NCBI RefSeq assembly: GCF_947494875.1 | Contig: NZ_CANLWM010000002.1 | Coordinates: 124,001 to 188,000 of the forward strand | Origin: an uncultured Williamsia sp. | GTDB lineage: Bacteria > Actinomycetota > Actinomycetes > Mycobacteriales > Mycobacteriaceae | DNA: 64,000 bases | Reading direction: 5' to 3' | In this document: positions 62,000 through 64,000 of the stretch, piece by piece | How positions within the stretch are numbered: position 1 is the stretch's first letter | How the letters are laid out: every line of letters starts with the position of its first letter | Program-made: the position numbers and the translations under genes | Notes under the pieces: generated by a model | Databases searched by the model: none | Seen by the model: only the letters and a program-made list of their open reading frames with translations | What the model was told of the DNA's origin: nothing

Positions 62000-62108
62000 A
62001 AACCATGCGGTGGAACGCATCTCGGTCACAAATCGCTAATGACACTGATGTGATTAGACACGCTGGTTCGCCGCGCGGTCAAGCGGAACGGCCACATTGC
62101 CAATACCA

Positions 62109-62138
62109 CCGGGGGGTCGAGTTCCCCTCGATCCCCGG
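62109..62138. repeat. Imperfect hairpin upstream of fbiA
   Basis: CCGGGGGGTCGAG and CTCGATCCCCGG form an 11-12 bp stem with a bulge around a TTCCC loop. It lies 70 nt before fbiA. It may be a terminator or a regulatory structure. Confidence 0.4.
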
Positions 62139-62207
62139 ATGTGGCGTGTCGCACGCCCTCCGACGGCGGTGCCGGCCGGCTCCGGGCCATGACTACAGTG
62201 GGTCGTC

Positions 62208-63215
62208 GTGAAGGCAACGGTCCTGGTGGGCGGCGTCGGCGGCGCCCGGTTCCTGCAGGGCGTCCGCCATCTGCTGGGCCATACGGCGTTCCCGGCCGGT
62301 GATGTCGATCCCGCTGCGCCGCAGCCGGATCCGAGTATCACGGCCATCGTCAACGTGGGCGACGACGCGTGGATGCACGGCGTGCGGATCTGCCCCGACC
62401 TCGACACCTGCATGTACACGCTCGGCGACGGCATCGACACCGACCGTGGTTGGGGGCGCCGCGACGAGAGCTGGAACGCCAAGGCCGAACTCGCCGCGTA
62501 CGGCGCCGATCCCGACTGGTTCGGCCTCGGTGATCGCGACCTCGCCACCCACCTCATCCGGACCCAGATGCTCGACGCGGGGTACCGCCTGTCGGACATC
62601 ACCGCGGCGCTGTGCAAGCGGTGGCAGCCGGGCGTGCGCCTGCTGCCGGCCAGCGACGACCGCCACGAGACCCATGTCGTCGTCACGCGTGAGGACGACG
62701 GCGCGAAGGTCGCCATCCACTTCCAGGAATGGTGGGTCCGCTACCGCGCCAAGATCCCGACCCACGGGTTCGCCCAGGTCGGTTCCGAGGAGGCGACCCC
62801 GGCCCCCGGCGTCGTCGAGGCCATCGCCGACGCCGACATCGTCCTGCTGGCACCGAGCAATCCTGTCGTCAGCATCGGCGCGATCATCAGCGTCCCCGGC
62901 GTGCGGTCGGCGCTGCGCACGACGACGGCGCCGGTCGTGGGCGTCTCCCCCGTCATCGGCGGCGCCCCGCTACGCGGCATGGCCGACGAGTGCCTCTCGG
63001 TGATCGGTGTGGAGACCACGGCCGAGGCGATCGGGGCGCACTACGGAGCCCGGTCGGGCACGGGCATCCTCGACGGCTGGCTCGTCGCGCCCGACGACAC
63101 CGCCGACATCCCCGGGGTCGCGACGGCGAGCGTCCCGCTCGTCATGACCGACCCCGCCACGACCGCCGAGATGGTGCGCGCCGCCTGCCGTCTCGTCGGT
63201 GTGGACCCGACGTGA
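62208..63215 (+). CDS. fbiA: 2-phospho-L-lactate (phosphoenolpyruvate) transferase, F420 biosynthesis
   Basis: This 335-residue protein joins an activated lactyl or PEP guanylyl donor to 7,8-didemethyl-8-hydroxy-5-deazariboflavin (Fo) to form F420-0 or its dehydro form. It starts [18 protein letters not shown], with [21 protein letters not shown] (split here) and [14 protein letters not shown]. Its length fits CofD/FbiA. It is coupled to fbiB by GTGA. TACAGT ends 8 nt before the GTG. Confidence 0.96.
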   Translation: MKATVLVGGVGGARFLQGVRHLLGHTAFPAGDVDPAAPQPDPSITAIVNVGDDAWMHGVRICPDLDTCMYTLGDGIDTDRGWGRRDESWNAKAELAAYGADPDWFGLGDRDLATHLIRTQMLDAGYRLSDITAALCKRWQPGVRLLPASDDRHETHVVVTREDDGAKVAIHFQEWWVRYRAKIPTHGFAQVGSEEATPAPGVVEAIADADIVLLAPSNPVVSIGAIISVPGVRSALRTTTAPVVGVSPVIGGAPLRGMADECLSVIGVETTAEAIGAHYGARSGTGILDGWLVAPDDTADIPGVATASVPLVMTDPATTAEMVRAACRLVGVDPT

Positions 63216-64000
63216 CCGATCCCGACGCGAGCGATCCCCCCGGCGGGCCGGACCACGCCGCGGCCGGAGGGATCCACATGTGGGCCGTCCCGGGCCTCCC
63301 CCGCTTCACGGAGGGTGACGACGTCGCCGCGGCGATCGCCGCAGCAGCACCCGATCTGCAGTCGGGCGACGTGATCGTGGTGACGTCGAAGATCGTCTCG
63401 AAGGCGGAGGGGCGGACGGTCGTCGCGCCGGCCGACCCCGACGAGCGAGATGCGCTGCGCCGCAAGCTTGTCGAACAGGAGTCGGTCCGCGTCCTGGCCC
63501 GCAAGAACCGGACGCTCATCACCGAGAACGCCCTGGGGATCGTGCAGGCCGCCTCCGGCGTCGACGGGTCGAACGTGGGGACCGACGAACTCGTGCTGCT
63601 GCCCGTCGACCCCGACGAGAGCGCCCGCCGACTCCGGGACGGGATCCGGTCCGCACTCGGCGTCGAGGTCGCTGTCGTCGTCACCGACACCATGGGTCGC
63701 GCCTGGCGGACGGGTCAGACCGATGCGGCCATCGGTGCCGCCGGCATCGCCGTGACCCATCCCTACGAGGGTGTCCGGGACCACTGGGGCAACGAACTCG
63801 TCGTGACCGACATCGCCGTCGCCGACGAGATCGCCGCGGCCGCCGACCTCGCCAAGGGAAAGCTCGGCGAGACCCCGGTCGCGGTGATCCGCGGGCTGTC
63901 CCCCCACGACGACGGTTCGACGGCACGCGATCTCGTCCGGCCGGGTGAGGAGGACCTCTTCTGGCTCGGCGCCGACGAGGCCGTCGCCCTGGGGCGTCGT
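63212..64000 (+). CDS. fbiB: Coenzyme F420-0:L-glutamate ligase, N-terminal part
   Basis: The first 263 codons (from GTG 63212) are in the window; the gene runs past its right end. It has [29 protein letters not shown] (about 70), [20 protein letters not shown] (about 105), [16 protein letters not shown] (about 153) and GLSPHDDG, all typical of the CofE-like ligase domain. Full FbiB also has a C-terminal nitroreductase-like domain, not seen here. It adds glutamates to F420-0. Confidence 0.95.
   Translation, partial: MTDPDASDPPGGPDHAAAGGIHMWAVPGLPRFTEGDDVAAAIAAAAPDLQSGDVIVVTSKIVSKAEGRTVVAPADPDERDALRRKLVEQESVRVLARKNRTLITENALGIVQAASGVDGSNVGTDELVLLPVDPDESARRLRDGIRSALGVEVAVVVTDTMGRAWRTGQTDAAIGAAGIAVTHPYEGVRDHWGNELVVTDIAVADEIAAAADLAKGKLGETPVAVIRGLSPHDDGSTARDLVRPGEEDLFWLGADEAVALGRR

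Larger units (their letters stand above)
61865..62207. other. Divergent regulatory region whiB2 / fbiA
   Basis: This 343-nt stretch has no convincing gene. It holds the whiB2 ribosome site, paired TTCGA/TCGAA repeats (61969-62000), a GTG-N6-CAC element (62050-62061), an imperfect hairpin (62109-62138) and the fbiA -10-like TACAGT (62194-62199). It is long for this genome, implying complex control of whiB2. Confidence 0.6.

Noticed and set aside
61839-62045. 68-codon frame upstream of and overlapping whiB2 on the minus strand
   Set aside because: It starts at a GTG without a ribosome site, has no family resemblance and lies over palindromic regulatory DNA. A leader peptide cannot be excluded, but nothing supports it.
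62050-62061. GTG-N6-CAC element as a CRP site upstream of whiB2
   Set aside because: Only the minimal core matches and the flanks deviate; such a short motif is expected by chance in 343 nt.

Overview
The window is about 64 kb of uniformly high-GC DNA, almost fully coding, with many GTG starts and 1-4 nt stop/start overlaps. It is chromosomal DNA from a mycolic-acid actinobacterium (Mycobacteriales), most like Gordonia or Williamsia. Reasons: it carries a WhiB2-type regulator, F420 genes (fbiA, fbiB), NAD-dependent ligA, serB with ACT domains, a class Ib nrdHIEF operon and a DUF222-HNH endonuclease, in an order that largely follows the Mycobacterium tuberculosis blocks Rv3009c-Rv3055 and Rv3255c-Rv3262. 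The synteny statements are from memory, not from a search. I see no tRNA, rRNA, CRISPR array or insertion sequence.

Layout. 1-1.4 kb: an acetate-type symporter (cut by the window edge) and its DUF485 partner. 1.5-18.2 kb: gatB, pfkA, gatA, gatC and ligA on the minus strand. In M. tuberculosis gatCA-pfkA-gatB are adjacent, but here they are split by a secreted sedolisin protease plus a PspC protein, and by a ~6.7 kb accessory block (two phospholipase-A2-like secreted proteins, a membrane alpha/beta-hydrolase, two oxidoreductases and a LuxR-type two-component system). 18.2-24.5 kb: an L,D-transpeptidase, then a MetE-like protein, mnmA and a cysteine desulfurase (tRNA thiolation), and a pair of lipid acyltransferases. 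24.6-26.5 kb: etfBA. 26.6-32.1 kb: a methyltransferase, GH57 branching enzyme and GT4 glycosyltransferase matching the mycobacterial methylglucose-lipopolysaccharide genes, plus a hexapeptide acyltransferase.

32.2-44.2 kb: housekeeping and hypothetical genes: a beta-propeller lipoprotein, the HNH endonuclease, two methyltransferases, an enoyl-CoA hydratase, a stand-alone LigD-type polymerase domain, an M13 peptidase, NUDIX, ABC ATPase, cupin and PTH2-like proteins. 44.2-48.5 kb: serB and ctaD facing a FecB-like lipoprotein. 48.5-50.8 kb: beta-carbonic anhydrase with a coupled secreted protein, then a MarR regulator facing a short-chain dehydrogenase across two near-identical palindromes. 50.8-55 kb: the nrdHIEF operon. 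55.2-56.5 kb: FMN reductase and TetR. 56.5-60.9 kb: manA, a TobH-type protein, manB and DUF3499 (mannose supply for cell-envelope glycans). 61-64 kb: a zincin, whiB2, fbiA and the start of fbiB.

The most interesting signals are the accessory block between pfkA and gatA, the twin MarR operators that sit exactly on a leaderless promoter, palindromes upstream of ctaD and whiB2 (the latter close to a mycobacterial LexA box), a probable CTG start, and a widespread leaderless promoter architecture.
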